Part shown: piece after piece, positions 40,799 through 49,662 of the stretch
Numbering within the stretch: the first letter of the stretch is position 1
How the letters are laid out: each line of letters opens with the position of its first letter
Assembly: GCF_017696315.1 (NCBI RefSeq)
Contig: NZ_JAAORJ010000004.1
Location: 568,519-632,518, forward strand
From: Prochlorococcus marinus XMU1412
GTDB lineage: Bacteria; Cyanobacteriota; Cyanobacteriia; PCC-6307; Cyanobiaceae
Reading direction: 5' to 3'
Length of the DNA: 64,000 nt
Notes under the pieces: model-generated
Told to the model about the DNA's origin: nothing
What the model saw: the letters and a program-made list of their open reading frames with translations, nothing else
Database searches by the model: none
Position numbers and translations under genes: made by a program

Positions 40799-41473
40799 AT
40801 GTTTCTTAAAAATAAATCGATAGTAGTTTTATTATCTGGAGGTTTAGATTCTTCTACAGTTACTGGTATCGCAAAAAAATCCGAAGCTAAAATTTTTGGC
40901 CTTTCATTTGACTACGGTCAACGTCATAAAAAAGAACTAGATTCTGCATCAATAATTGCAAAACACTTTGATATCAAAGAATTTAAAATCATTAAGCTTG
41001 ACTTATCTTTATGGGGAGGCTCTTCATTAACTGATACTCAAAAAAAAATTCCGAAAGAAGGATTGCAAACTAATAAAATTCCTAATACTTATGTTCCTGG
41101 GAGAAATACCATATTCATTTCCGTTGCACTAAGTTATGCCGAAGCAATAGATGCTGATTTTATAGGATTAGGAGTTAATGCACTAGATTATTCTGGTTAT
41201 CCAGATTGTAGACCTGACTACATTAAAAAATTTCAAGAATTAGCAGATTTAGCCAATAAAAGAGGAAGAGAAAATAATCCAATAAAACTTTGGACGCCAC
41301 TATTAGATTTAAATAAAGAGGAAATTATTCAATTAGCTTTTGCTAATCATGTCCCTTTAGATAAAACATGGAGTTGTTATTCGGGTAATTCAAAACCATG
41401 CGGTAAGTGTGATAGCTGCAGAATTAGAAATGCCGCTTATGAAAAATGGCTTAATAACAATAATAAAAAATGA
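40799..41473 (+). CDS. queC: 7-cyano-7-deazaguanine synthase
   Basis: QueC turns the QueE product into preQ0 in an ATP- and ammonia-dependent step. The PP-loop is LLSGGLDSST (residues about 11-20). The C-terminal zinc site is formed by cysteines in WSCYSG and CGKCDSC. The YVPGRNTIF motif is characteristic. The stop overlaps the pabB start by four bases (ATGA). Confidence 0.96.
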   Translation: MFLKNKSIVVLLSGGLDSSTVTGIAKKSEAKIFGLSFDYGQRHKKELDSASIIAKHFDIKEFKIIKLDLSLWGGSSLTDTQKKIPKEGLQTNKIPNTYVPGRNTIFISVALSYAEAIDADFIGLGVNALDYSGYPDCRPDYIKKFQELADLANKRGRENNPIKLWTPLLDLNKEEIIQLAFANHVPLDKTWSCYSGNSKPCGKCDSCRIRNAAYEKWLNNNNKK

Positions 41474-42786
41474 AAATAAAAAAAATAATACTTGAAAAAT
41501 GGATAGATCCAGCACTAATTACGCATGATCTAACAAAAAAATTCGGAGATAAAGGATTAGCTTGGCTAGACAGTGATGGCAAAGAAAATGGGGAATGGTC
41601 AATAATAGGAATTAAACCTAAAAAAATAATCCAATCAAGAGATATCAATAATTTAGACAAAACTAATAATCCATTTAACAATTTAAAAAATATTGAAAAA
41701 GGATTTTGGATCGGATGGTTAAGTTATGAAGCTGGAGTTTACATAGAACCAAAAAATCCATGGCGAAAATCTAATATGGCAACATTATGGATTGCATCAT
41801 ATGATCCAATCATTAAATGTAATCTAATAAAAAAAGAAATAATTATTGAAGGCACAAACTCATCTGAACTGATGAATTATAAAAACATAATCAACAATAT
41901 AAAAAATATTGAAGAAGAAAATATTATTGAAACAAATTTAAATTTTGATTTTTCAAAAATAAATTTGGACGAAATGGCTGAAAAATTTCAAAAAAATATT
42001 TTAAAATTGAAAAAATTAATTTCCCTAGGGGATATATTCCAAGCAAATCTAACAACTAAATGCCAAATTGAATCTTCCAAAAACTATAATCCTCTAGATA
42101 TTTATTTGAAAATAAGAAGGAAATTAAGAGCTCCCTTTGGAGGAATAATAATAAATAATGATAATTATAAAGAAGCTGTATTATCTACCTCGCCAGAAAG
42201 ATTTATAAAAATAGATAATAAAAATTTTGTAGAATCAAGGCCTATCAAAGGAACTAGATCTAGAGATAAAGATTTAAATCAAGACGCACTTAATGCTATC
42301 GATTTAATAACGAACGAAAAAGATAGAGCGGAAAATATTATGATTGTTGACCTAATAAGAAATGATTTAAGTAAAGTTTGCGAAATAGGAAGTATTATGG
42401 TGCCAGAAATATTAAAACTTGAAAGTTTCTTAAAAGTTCATCATCTAACTTCAGTAATCAGAGGCAAATTAAAAAAGGACAAGAACTGGATTGATTTACT
42501 AAAAGCTTGTTGGCCTGGGGGGTCTATAACTGGAGCACCTAAATTAAGATCATGCCAGAGACTTTTTGAATTAGAAGAATGTGAACGCGGACCATACTGT
42601 GGCTCATTTTTGAAGCTTGACTGGAATGGAGAGTTTGACAGCAATATACTAATAAGATCATTTTTAATTAAAGACAAAAAAATCAATATATATGCTGGTT
42701 GCGGAATAGTTATTGACTCAAACCCTGAAGAGGAAACTAATGAACTAAAGTGGAAACTTTTACCTTTAATTGATTCACTAAAATGA
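41470..42786 (+). CDS. pabB: Aminodeoxychorismate synthase component I
   Basis: A chorismate-using enzyme that makes 4-amino-4-deoxychorismate for folate. The 438-residue protein has the chorismate-binding block ESRPIKGTRSRD near residue 256 and the C-terminal CWPGGSITGAPKLRSCQ near residue 350. Anthranilate synthase TrpE has the same fold; the directly downstream pabC-like lyase supports PabB. The amidotransferase subunit is not seen here. The stop overlaps pabC by four bases. Confidence 0.9.
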   Translation: MKIKKIILEKWIDPALITHDLTKKFGDKGLAWLDSDGKENGEWSIIGIKPKKIIQSRDINNLDKTNNPFNNLKNIEKGFWIGWLSYEAGVYIEPKNPWRKSNMATLWIASYDPIIKCNLIKKEIIIEGTNSSELMNYKNIINNIKNIEEENIIETNLNFDFSKINLDEMAEKFQKNILKLKKLISLGDIFQANLTTKCQIESSKNYNPLDIYLKIRRKLRAPFGGIIINNDNYKEAVLSTSPERFIKIDNKNFVESRPIKGTRSRDKDLNQDALNAIDLITNEKDRAENIMIVDLIRNDLSKVCEIGSIMVPEILKLESFLKVHHLTSVIRGKLKKDKNWIDLLKACWPGGSITGAPKLRSCQRLFELEECERGPYCGSFLKLDWNGEFDSNILIRSFLIKDKKINIYAGCGIVIDSNPEEETNELKWKLLPLIDSLK

Positions 42787-43610
42787 TTGAAACATTAGGC
42801 TGGCATAAGGATCAATGGTTGGATATTGATAGAATATTTATTGCTGCTAATAATAGAGGATTAAAATTCGCTGATGGTATATTTGAAACCATTTTGATCA
42901 AAGAAAACAAACCTATTCTTTTTGATGAACATCTGAAAAGATTAGAAAAAAGTAGCAAGATTTTAAATATTAATCTCAAAATAAATAAATTAATTTTGAA
43001 ACAACTTATTCAAGATGGAATTAAAAAGTTATCGCTTAAAAATGATCAATTTGCTGCAGTAAGAATAAACTATAGTCGAGGAACTAATGAAGGTCGAAAA
43101 CTAACAATTGATAGCACTTCAGAAACAAAAGATTTGGATAATTTATGGCTTGAGTTCTATAGAATCAAACCAAATTTTAATCCGATAAGCGTGTGCATTA
43201 GTCAAACGGAAAAAATAAATGAATTCAGTCTTATAAGTAAATGCAAAACATTTTCATATAATCAGGCAATACAAGTTTTGACAGAAGCTAATGAAAAATC
43301 ATTTGATGATTCTATCCTTTTGAATACGTCAGGTGAACTTTGTTGTGGAAGTACATTTAATCTTCTAATTAAAAGAAATAATCAATGGATAACTCCTAGA
43401 AAAGAGAGCGGCTGTTTAGAGGGGATTATGGTTTCTGAAGCTTTAAAATTGAAAATTGTAAAAGAAGAATTAATTCCTCCAGAATTTCAAAATGATGACA
43501 TAATAATTGCAATTAATAGCTTATCTTGCAGACAAATTAATCAAATTAATGATTTAAAGCTTAAACCTAAATTCGATCCAATTTACTTTTGGGATTTATT
43601 ATATAGTTGA
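42783..43610 (+). CDS. pabC: Aminodeoxychorismate lyase-like class IV aminotransferase
   Basis: A PLP fold-type IV protein of 275 residues. RGLKFADGIFETI near residue 30 is the typical N-terminal strand, TFSYNQAIQVL marks the probable PLP lysine region (Lys in SKCKTFSYN), and SGELCCGSTFNLL binds the cofactor phosphate. Related enzymes are branched-chain and D-amino-acid aminotransferases; overlap with pabB argues for the folate lyase. The end overlaps convergent cobA by 28 bases. Confidence 0.87.
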   Translation: MIETLGWHKDQWLDIDRIFIAANNRGLKFADGIFETILIKENKPILFDEHLKRLEKSSKILNINLKINKLILKQLIQDGIKKLSLKNDQFAAVRINYSRGTNEGRKLTIDSTSETKDLDNLWLEFYRIKPNFNPISVCISQTEKINEFSLISKCKTFSYNQAIQVLTEANEKSFDDSILLNTSGELCCGSTFNLLIKRNNQWITPRKESGCLEGIMVSEALKLKIVKEELIPPEFQNDDIIIAINSLSCRQINQINDLKLKPKFDPIYFWDLLYS

Positions 43611-44398
43611 ACTTTATTAATATCTGGTAAATAGACATCAGATACTTTAGTTATATTGTTATTAACCTTAAATTCAACAATTTTTCCAATAATGATAATT
43701 GATGGAGCTAAAAACTCTTTATCTTTGATTTTATCTGGAAGATTATCTAATTTCTCTATCAAACATTTTTGATTTTTTAAAGTAGCTTCTTGAATAACAG
43801 CGCATTTAGTACTCTTATCTAAACCACCTAGAATTAATTCTTCCACAATAAATTCAATATTTTTTATACCCATAAAAATTACTAAGCTATCTGATGATTT
43901 AGCTAAATCTCTCCAATTCACTGTCTTTTTTTCCTTATCTACACGCTCATGTCCAGTGACGAAAGTTACGGAACTCGCAGCATCTCTATGGGTTAGTGGA
44001 ATACCAAAATATGTAGGGGCAGCTATTCCAGAAGTAATACCAGGAACTATTTCAACTGAAATTCCATTTTTTTCTAAAATCGATACCTCTTCACCACCTC
44101 TAGAAAAAACGAATGGGTCTCCCCCTTTAAGCCTTACAACATTTTTGCCTTCTTTTGCCAATTTCAAAATAAGAGCATTAGTTTCATTCTGAGGTACAGA
44201 ACACTTTCCAGCTCTTTTACCTACATGGAAAATTTCTGTATGTTTTCCTGCCTCTTTTGTTATTTCATCCGGGATCAGAGCATCATGTACTAATGCGTCA
44301 CAATTTTTGATTAGGCGTAAAGCTTTTAGAGTTAGAAGCTCAGGGTCACCAGGACCTGCTCCAACTAAATAAACAATGCCGGGCACAATAATCTCCAT
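43583..44398 (-). CDS. cobA: Uroporphyrinogen-III C-methyltransferase
   Basis: It methylates uroporphyrinogen III twice to precorrin-2, the branch to siroheme and vitamin B12. The SAM-binding YLVGAGPGDPELLT motif is at the N-terminus, and RLKGGDPFVFSRGGEE and GIPLTHRDAASS are diagnostic. I choose ATG at 44398 (MEIIVPG) over a TTG six bases upstream. The start lies only 24 bases from the divergent MFS gene. Siroheme serves sulfite and nitrite reductases; Prochlorococcus also makes a B12-type cofactor. Confidence 0.94.
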   Translation of the reverse strand: MEIIVPGIVYLVGAGPGDPELLTLKALRLIKNCDALVHDALIPDEITKEAGKHTEIFHVGKRAGKCSVPQNETNALILKLAKEGKNVVRLKGGDPFVFSRGGEEVSILEKNGISVEIVPGITSGIAAPTYFGIPLTHRDAASSVTFVTGHERVDKEKKTVNWRDLAKSSDSLVIFMGIKNIEFIVEELILGGLDKSTKCAVIQEATLKNQKCLIEKLDNLPDKIKDKEFLAPSIIIIGKIVEFKVNNNITKVSDVYLPDINKVQLYNKSQK

Positions 44399-44422
44399 TA
44401 ACAAGTATGGTAGTAAAAGTTA

Positions 44423-45715
44423 ATGGTAATGAAGGTAAATATTGTGAAAGAAAGTTTATTAAAACCAAATAAAAAATTTACTCTCCTTAGTGCCTTTATC
44501 ACTCTTCTAAATGATCGTTTAAGTGAAAGCATACTACTACCTATATTACCCTCCTTTGTTTTACTTTTTGATTCTAAAGCAAGTACATATGGTTTATTAT
44601 CATGCACTTACCAATTAGCTCAATTTACAGCTTCTCCTTTTATAGGACTTATGAGCGATAGATATGGAAGAAGACCTGTCACTCTTTTTTGTATTATTGG
44701 TTCAGTCATAGGAATATCAATATTATCTTTTACAGTTCTATTTAATTGGTCAAATTCAATAGCCTCTATCCCTTTATTTTTATTATTTTTAGCAAGACTA
44801 ATTGACGGTTTAAGTGGGGGAACTGCAGCTACTGCAACAACAATTCTTGCAGATATTTCAAGCCCTGAAAAAAGAGCAAAAACATTTGGACTTATTGGTG
44901 TAGCTTTTGGTTTAAGTTTTTTCTTAGGTAATATTTTTGTTGTTATTTTTGCCAAAAATACAAATAATAATTTTATTATTCCAGTTTTGATAGCCTCAAT
45001 CATTCCAATAATAAATTTCCTCCTTGTATTTTTTTACTTACCGGAAACCAAGCCTAATAGTGACTCAAATAAATCAAAACCTTTTATAAAAAACCCTTTA
45101 AAAAACCTATTTACAGTTTTCAAAGAAGAAAAGATTAAAAAATTATCATTAGCTTTTTTTATTTACTTTATTGCTTTTACTGGATTGACCAATATACTTA
45201 TATTCTTCCTTCAAGAATCTTTAAACTGGACGACAAAAGCATCAAGTGGAACTCTTGTTGTAGTAGGAATAATTGCAATTATCGTTCAGGGAGGACTAAT
45301 TGGGCCTCTTGTAAAACAATTTGGAGAAATGCGATTAACACTTATCGGATCAGGCTTTATTCTTGTTGCATGTTCTCTTTTAATAACTGCTCCAAAAGAA
45401 AATGCGACAATTAATATTTATTCAGCTGTATCATTTTTAGCCGTTGGGGCAGGATTAATTACGCCCACCTTAAGAGCACTAATATCAAAGAAATTAGACA
45501 CTGATAAACAAGGATCAATTTTAAGTAATCTTCAAGGTCTACAGAGTCTTGGGGGGGTTTTAGGAATTGCAATGGCAGGAAGGGTTTATGATAGTTTTGG
45601 TCCTAAATCTCCTTTTATAGCTGGTTCCGTTATCTTGCTTTTCATGATATACCTTATTGCAGAGGGTAAAAGTAATAATTCTTTTAATAATCAAAAATCA
45701 AAAGTATTGAAATGA
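44423..45715 (+). CDS. Major facilitator superfamily transporter, drug-exporter-like
   Basis: A 430-residue membrane protein with about twelve hydrophobic helices. The loop 2-3 signature GLMSDRYGRRPVTL is the DRxGRRP motif of MFS antiporters, and ADISSPEKRAKTFGLIG resembles the TetA group. The substrate is unknown. Start options are ATG 44423, ATG 44429 or GTG 44444; the first gives only a 24-base gap to cobA. The stop overlaps ppk by four bases. Confidence 0.85.
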   Translation: MVMKVNIVKESLLKPNKKFTLLSAFITLLNDRLSESILLPILPSFVLLFDSKASTYGLLSCTYQLAQFTASPFIGLMSDRYGRRPVTLFCIIGSVIGISILSFTVLFNWSNSIASIPLFLLFLARLIDGLSGGTAATATTILADISSPEKRAKTFGLIGVAFGLSFFLGNIFVVIFAKNTNNNFIIPVLIASIIPIINFLLVFFYLPETKPNSDSNKSKPFIKNPLKNLFTVFKEEKIKKLSLAFFIYFIAFTGLTNILIFFLQESLNWTTKASSGTLVVVGIIAIIVQGGLIGPLVKQFGEMRLTLIGSGFILVACSLLITAPKENATINIYSAVSFLAVGAGLITPTLRALISKKLDTDKQGSILSNLQGLQSLGGVLGIAMAGRVYDSFGPKSPFIAGSVILLFMIYLIAEGKSNNSFNNQKSKVLK

Positions 45716-47790
45716 AACGCCAGGCTGATGTTTTTATTAATAGAGAATTAAGTTGGATTGAATTTAATAAAAGAGTTCTCCTTACTGGAATGGAAAAGGA
45801 GTACAAAATCCTAGACAAAGTAAAATTTTGTTCAATTTTTAGTAATAACCTAGATGAATTTTTTATGGTAAGAGTAGCTTCATTAAAGGCTCAAGTTGAA
45901 GCAGAAATTACTAAAAAAAGTATTGACGGACTTACCCCTAAAGAGCAATTAAAAAAAATCAATAATGAAATAAAGAAGTTAACTATTCTCCAAGAAAACT
46001 ATGTAAATAATGAATTAAAAAATGAATTAAAAGAAAAAGGTGTAATTTTAAAAAAATATAAGGACCTAAGTGATAATCAAAGAAATTGGTGTAATAACTT
46101 CTTTACAACATCTATTTTCCCTTTATTAACTCCATTAGTTGTTGATCCGGCACATCCATTTCCTTTTATAAGTAATTTAAGTCTAAATTTAGCAGCTTTA
46201 ATAAAGGATGAGGAGAATTCTAAAAATCAGTTTGTCAGAGTAAAAATACCAACAAAAAATATACCCCGATTTATAAGAATTCCCAATGAAATTACTCAAC
46301 TTAGTGATGAAAGTTCTCACTATTTCATAAGTGTTGAAGATTTAATTGGGAATAATATAAATACTTTATTTAACGGAATGGAATGTATAAATTACTCTTT
46401 TTTTAGAGTGACAAGAGATGCAGATTTAGAATTAAAAGAACTTGAAGCTGATGATCTACTTTTAGCTGTTGAACAAAGTTTGCAAAAAAGAAGATTAGGT
46501 GGAGACGTAGTTAGATTAGAAGTGGAGTCAGATATGCCAGAAAATATTCTAAAGTTACTTATTGAAAGTATCGCAATACAGAAAGAATATATATACTTTT
46601 GCAAAAGTTTATTAGGCCTAGACGATTTAAATCAGCTTACAAAAATTGATAGAGATGATTTAAAAGAAAATCTACTAATTGGAAAAACTCACCCAGAATT
46701 AAAACATTTAGATTTGCCTTCAAACAAAAACCCTAATTCTATTTTCAAGATACTTAGGAAAAAAAATATTCTGCTTCATCATCCCTATGACCTATTTAAA
46801 ACTTCAGTTGAAGAATTTATAAACAGAGCAGCTGATGATCCACTTGTAATGGCTATAAAAATTACTTTATATCGAGTTTCCCAAGATTCCCCTATAATTG
46901 CAGCTTTAATGAGAGCTGCAGAGAATGGTAAAGAAGTAATGACTCTTGTTGAACTAAAAGCAAGATTTGATGAAGATAATAATATTCAATGGGCCAAACA
47001 ACTTGAACAAGCTGGCATTCATGTTGTATATGGAATCATCGGATTTAAAACACATACAAAAATTGCCTTAACAGTAAGAAAAGAGAAAGGACGATTAAGG
47101 AATTATTTCCATATTGGAACAGGAAATTATAACTCTAATACTTCAAAGTTTTATACAGATTTAGGATTACTTTCAACGGATCCTGATATTGCATCTGATT
47201 TACTTGAGTTATTTAACTACTTATCTGGTTTCTCTAAACAAAAAAGTTATCAAAAGTTATTAGTTTCTCCCTCATCGATGCGAGAGAAATTTATATTTCT
47301 GATAAAGAGAGAAATTAAAAATGCAGAAGAAGGCAAAAAAGCCGAAATAATCGCAAAAATGAATTCTTTAGTAGACCCAGAAATAATTAAACTGCTTTAT
47401 TTAGCTTCAGACTCAGGTGTAAAAATTAGCCTCATCATAAGAGGTATTTGTTGCCTATATCCCCAAAGAAAAAATTTAAGTGAAAATATTAAAGTTATAA
47501 GCATTATTGGCCATTTTCTTGAACACTCAAGAATTTTTTGGTTTTGTAATAACGGGGATAATGAGGTTTTTATAGGGAGTGCAGATTGGATGAGAAGAAA
47601 TCTTGATAGAAGAATAGAAGCTGTTACTCCTATAGAGGATTATGAATTGAAATCTAAAATATACACGCTTTTGCAAACTTACATTAAAGATAATTACTTT
47701 TCTTGGATAATGAAAGATGATGGTTCATATTCGAAATATGAATTAGATTCATCGCATAATCGTTCGCAAATTGACCTCATAGAAAAATAA
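45712..47790 (+). CDS. ppk: Polyphosphate kinase
   Basis: PPK1 polymerises inorganic polyphosphate from ATP. The 692-residue length is standard. The opening FINRELSWIEFNKRVL, the SNNLDEFFMVRVA block, ITLYRVSQDSPII, and the phospho-histidine context GFKTHTKIALTVR are present; a second conserved histidine is in FLEHSRIFWF. Polyphosphate storage matters in low-phosphate oceans. The ATG overlaps the MFS stop by four bases, which suggests one transcript. Confidence 0.96.
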   Translation: MKRQADVFINRELSWIEFNKRVLLTGMEKEYKILDKVKFCSIFSNNLDEFFMVRVASLKAQVEAEITKKSIDGLTPKEQLKKINNEIKKLTILQENYVNNELKNELKEKGVILKKYKDLSDNQRNWCNNFFTTSIFPLLTPLVVDPAHPFPFISNLSLNLAALIKDEENSKNQFVRVKIPTKNIPRFIRIPNEITQLSDESSHYFISVEDLIGNNINTLFNGMECINYSFFRVTRDADLELKELEADDLLLAVEQSLQKRRLGGDVVRLEVESDMPENILKLLIESIAIQKEYIYFCKSLLGLDDLNQLTKIDRDDLKENLLIGKTHPELKHLDLPSNKNPNSIFKILRKKNILLHHPYDLFKTSVEEFINRAADDPLVMAIKITLYRVSQDSPIIAALMRAAENGKEVMTLVELKARFDEDNNIQWAKQLEQAGIHVVYGIIGFKTHTKIALTVRKEKGRLRNYFHIGTGNYNSNTSKFYTDLGLLSTDPDIASDLLELFNYLSGFSKQKSYQKLLVSPSSMREKFIFLIKREIKNAEEGKKAEIIAKMNSLVDPEIIKLLYLASDSGVKISLIIRGICCLYPQRKNLSENIKVISIIGHFLEHSRIFWFCNNGDNEVFIGSADWMRRNLDRRIEAVTPIEDYELKSKIYTLLQTYIKDNYFSWIMKDDGSYSKYELDSSHNRSQIDLIEK

Positions 47791-47984
47791 AATTAATATT
47801 GATTTTTACAACATTTATAAAAATACTTAATATTTTAAATTTTTTTTATTTTTTATAAAATCATCTCATATCAATGGATTTCAAGAAGTAAGCTTTAAAA
47901 AAAAAATTTTTGTCTTTAAAATTTCAACGTAAAAGTAGTTTTTATTTCAATTTCAGTGCTAGCTTTTTAAAAAATCCATTATTT

Positions 47985-47990
47985 AGGAGG
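47985..47990 (+). promoter_or_regulatory. Strong Shine-Dalgarno site before the sigma factor
   Basis: AGGAGG lies five bases before the GTG at 47996 and eight before the ATG at 47999. The spacing favours the ATG. Such a perfect site is unusual in this window, where most genes have weak or no Shine-Dalgarno sequence. Confidence 0.6.
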
Positions 47991-47998
47991 CCAGGGTG

Positions 47999-49015
47999 AT
48001 GGGGATCCCTCTGGAATCTGCGAAAAGCTCTTCAAATAATTTTGATGAGCCAAGATTACCAAACACTGCGGGCAAATCTCGCAAATCGAAATCCAGTCTT
48101 ACGGCAAAACAAAGCCAAAAAAAATCTGGCAGACTCGCTTCAGATTCTATTGGCTATTACTTAAGTAGCATTGGAAGAGTACCTCTTTTGACTCCAGCAG
48201 AGGAAATAGAGTTAGCTCATCATGTTCAGAACATGAAAAAGTTGCTACAAATTCCTGAAACTGATAGAACCCAACGAAATCTTTATCAAATTAAGATTGG
48301 CAAAAGAGCAAGAGATAGAATGATGGCAGCTAATCTAAGGCTCGTTGTCTCAGTTGCAAAAAAATACCAAAACCAAGGGCTTGAATTATTAGATCTTGTC
48401 CAGGAAGGAGCTATTGGACTTGAAAGAGCCGTAGATAAATTTGATCCTGCTATGGGATATAAATTCTCAACTTATGCTTACTGGTGGATTAGACAAGGAA
48501 TGACGAGGGCAATTGATAACAGTGCTAGAACCATTCGTTTGCCTATTCACATAAGTGAAAAACTATCCAAAATGAGAAGAGTCTCCAGAGAATTATCACA
48601 CAAATTTGGCAGACAACCTACAAGATTGGAAATGGCAACTGAGATGGGAATTGATCAAAAAGATTTAGAAGATTTAATTTCTCAAAGTGCTCCTTGCGCC
48701 TCCCTAGATGCACATGCAAGAGGGGAAGAAGACAGAAGTACACTTGGTGAACTCATACCCGATCCAAACTGTGAAGAGCCTATGGAAGGTATGGATAGAA
48801 CTATTCAAAAAGAGCATTTAGGAACTTGGCTTTCTCAATTAAATGAAAGAGAGCAAAAAATCATGAAGCTCAGATTTGGGCTAGATGGTGAAGAACCATT
48901 AACACTCGCAGAAATAGGAAGACAAATTAATGTTTCGCGAGAAAGAGTAAGGCAACTAGAAGCTAAAGCAATATTAAAGCTTCGAGTAATGACAACTCAT
49001 CAAAAAGCAGCTTAA
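47999..49015 (+). CDS. RNA polymerase sigma-70 family factor, group 2
   Basis: An RpoD-family factor without the long region 1.1, 338 residues from ATG 47999 (GTG 47996 is alternative). A basic Ser-rich N-terminus is followed by region 1.2 (SIGYYLSSIGRVPLLTPAEE), region 2 with AANLRLVVSVAKKYQNQGLELLDLVQEG (about residues 100-128, quoted in part: NLRLVVSVAKKYQ) and the YAYWWIRQGMTRAI promoter-melting helix, then region 4 with SRERVRQLEAKA. The region 1.2 pattern is that of cyanobacterial SigB/C/D-type factors more than the principal SigA. A 205-base leader precedes it. Confidence 0.9.
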   Translation: MGIPLESAKSSSNNFDEPRLPNTAGKSRKSKSSLTAKQSQKKSGRLASDSIGYYLSSIGRVPLLTPAEEIELAHHVQNMKKLLQIPETDRTQRNLYQIKIGKRARDRMMAANLRLVVSVAKKYQNQGLELLDLVQEGAIGLERAVDKFDPAMGYKFSTYAYWWIRQGMTRAIDNSARTIRLPIHISEKLSKMRRVSRELSHKFGRQPTRLEMATEMGIDQKDLEDLISQSAPCASLDAHARGEEDRSTLGELIPDPNCEEPMEGMDRTIQKEHLGTWLSQLNEREQKIMKLRFGLDGEEPLTLAEIGRQINVSRERVRQLEAKAILKLRVMTTHQKAA

Positions 49016-49020
49016 CCAAA

Positions 49021-49662
49021 TTGATAAAATTTATTGTAATTTTATTATATTTATTTTTAATTTTTTTAATTTCAATAGTTTTTAAAAAATATAATGAAGA
49101 TAACAAAGAAATAGTCAGAAAAATAATACATATTGGAATAGGTCCTTTAATACCAATTGCTCAATTTTTAAAAATTAATCAAAACTCTGCTCTAATTTTT
49201 ACGGGAATTGTTTCATTAATGGTTTTCACCAATTACAACTATAAATTATTTCCAACAATTGAGGATGTTGAGAGAAAAAGTTATGGGACATTATTTTATT
49301 GTCTAAGTTTATTTATTTTGATTTATCTTTTCTGGGATAAAGATCCATATGCACTAATTAGTGGATTTTTCATAATGACTTTTGGTGATGGATTAGCTGG
49401 ATTAATAGGAAAAAGCTTTAACTCAAAGAGTTGGATTTTTTTTGAACAAAAAAAATCTTTATATGGAACCATAACAATGTTTTTAACAAGTTTGATAGTA
49501 GTTTGCTCAATAGGATATTCTCAACAAAATAGTCTAAATTTAAATTATTTTACAATAGCTTTTATTGCGACTTTGCTCGAGCAATTTAGTATTCTAGGAA
49601 TAGATAATTTCATTGTTCCAATCTCTTCAGCATTATTTTTTAATTTTTTAATAACTAGCTAA
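49021..49662 (+). CDS. CTP-dependent lipid kinase-like membrane protein (phytol/dolichol kinase family)
   Basis: A 213-residue polytopic membrane protein with about six hydrophobic segments. The family motif FGDGLAGLIGKSF near residue 120 and the early KIIHIGIGPLIP segment resemble phytol kinase VTE5 and dolichol kinase. A role in recycling phytol from chlorophyll into tocopherol or chlorophyll is plausible in a cyanobacterium. The start is TTG at 49021, five bases after the sigma factor stop. It overlaps the convergent DAHP synthase by eight bases. Confidence 0.8.
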   Translation: MIKFIVILLYLFLIFLISIVFKKYNEDNKEIVRKIIHIGIGPLIPIAQFLKINQNSALIFTGIVSLMVFTNYNYKLFPTIEDVERKSYGTLFYCLSLFILIYLFWDKDPYALISGFFIMTFGDGLAGLIGKSFNSKSWIFFEQKKSLYGTITMFLTSLIVVCSIGYSQQNSLNLNYFTIAFIATLLEQFSILGIDNFIVPISSALFFNFLITS

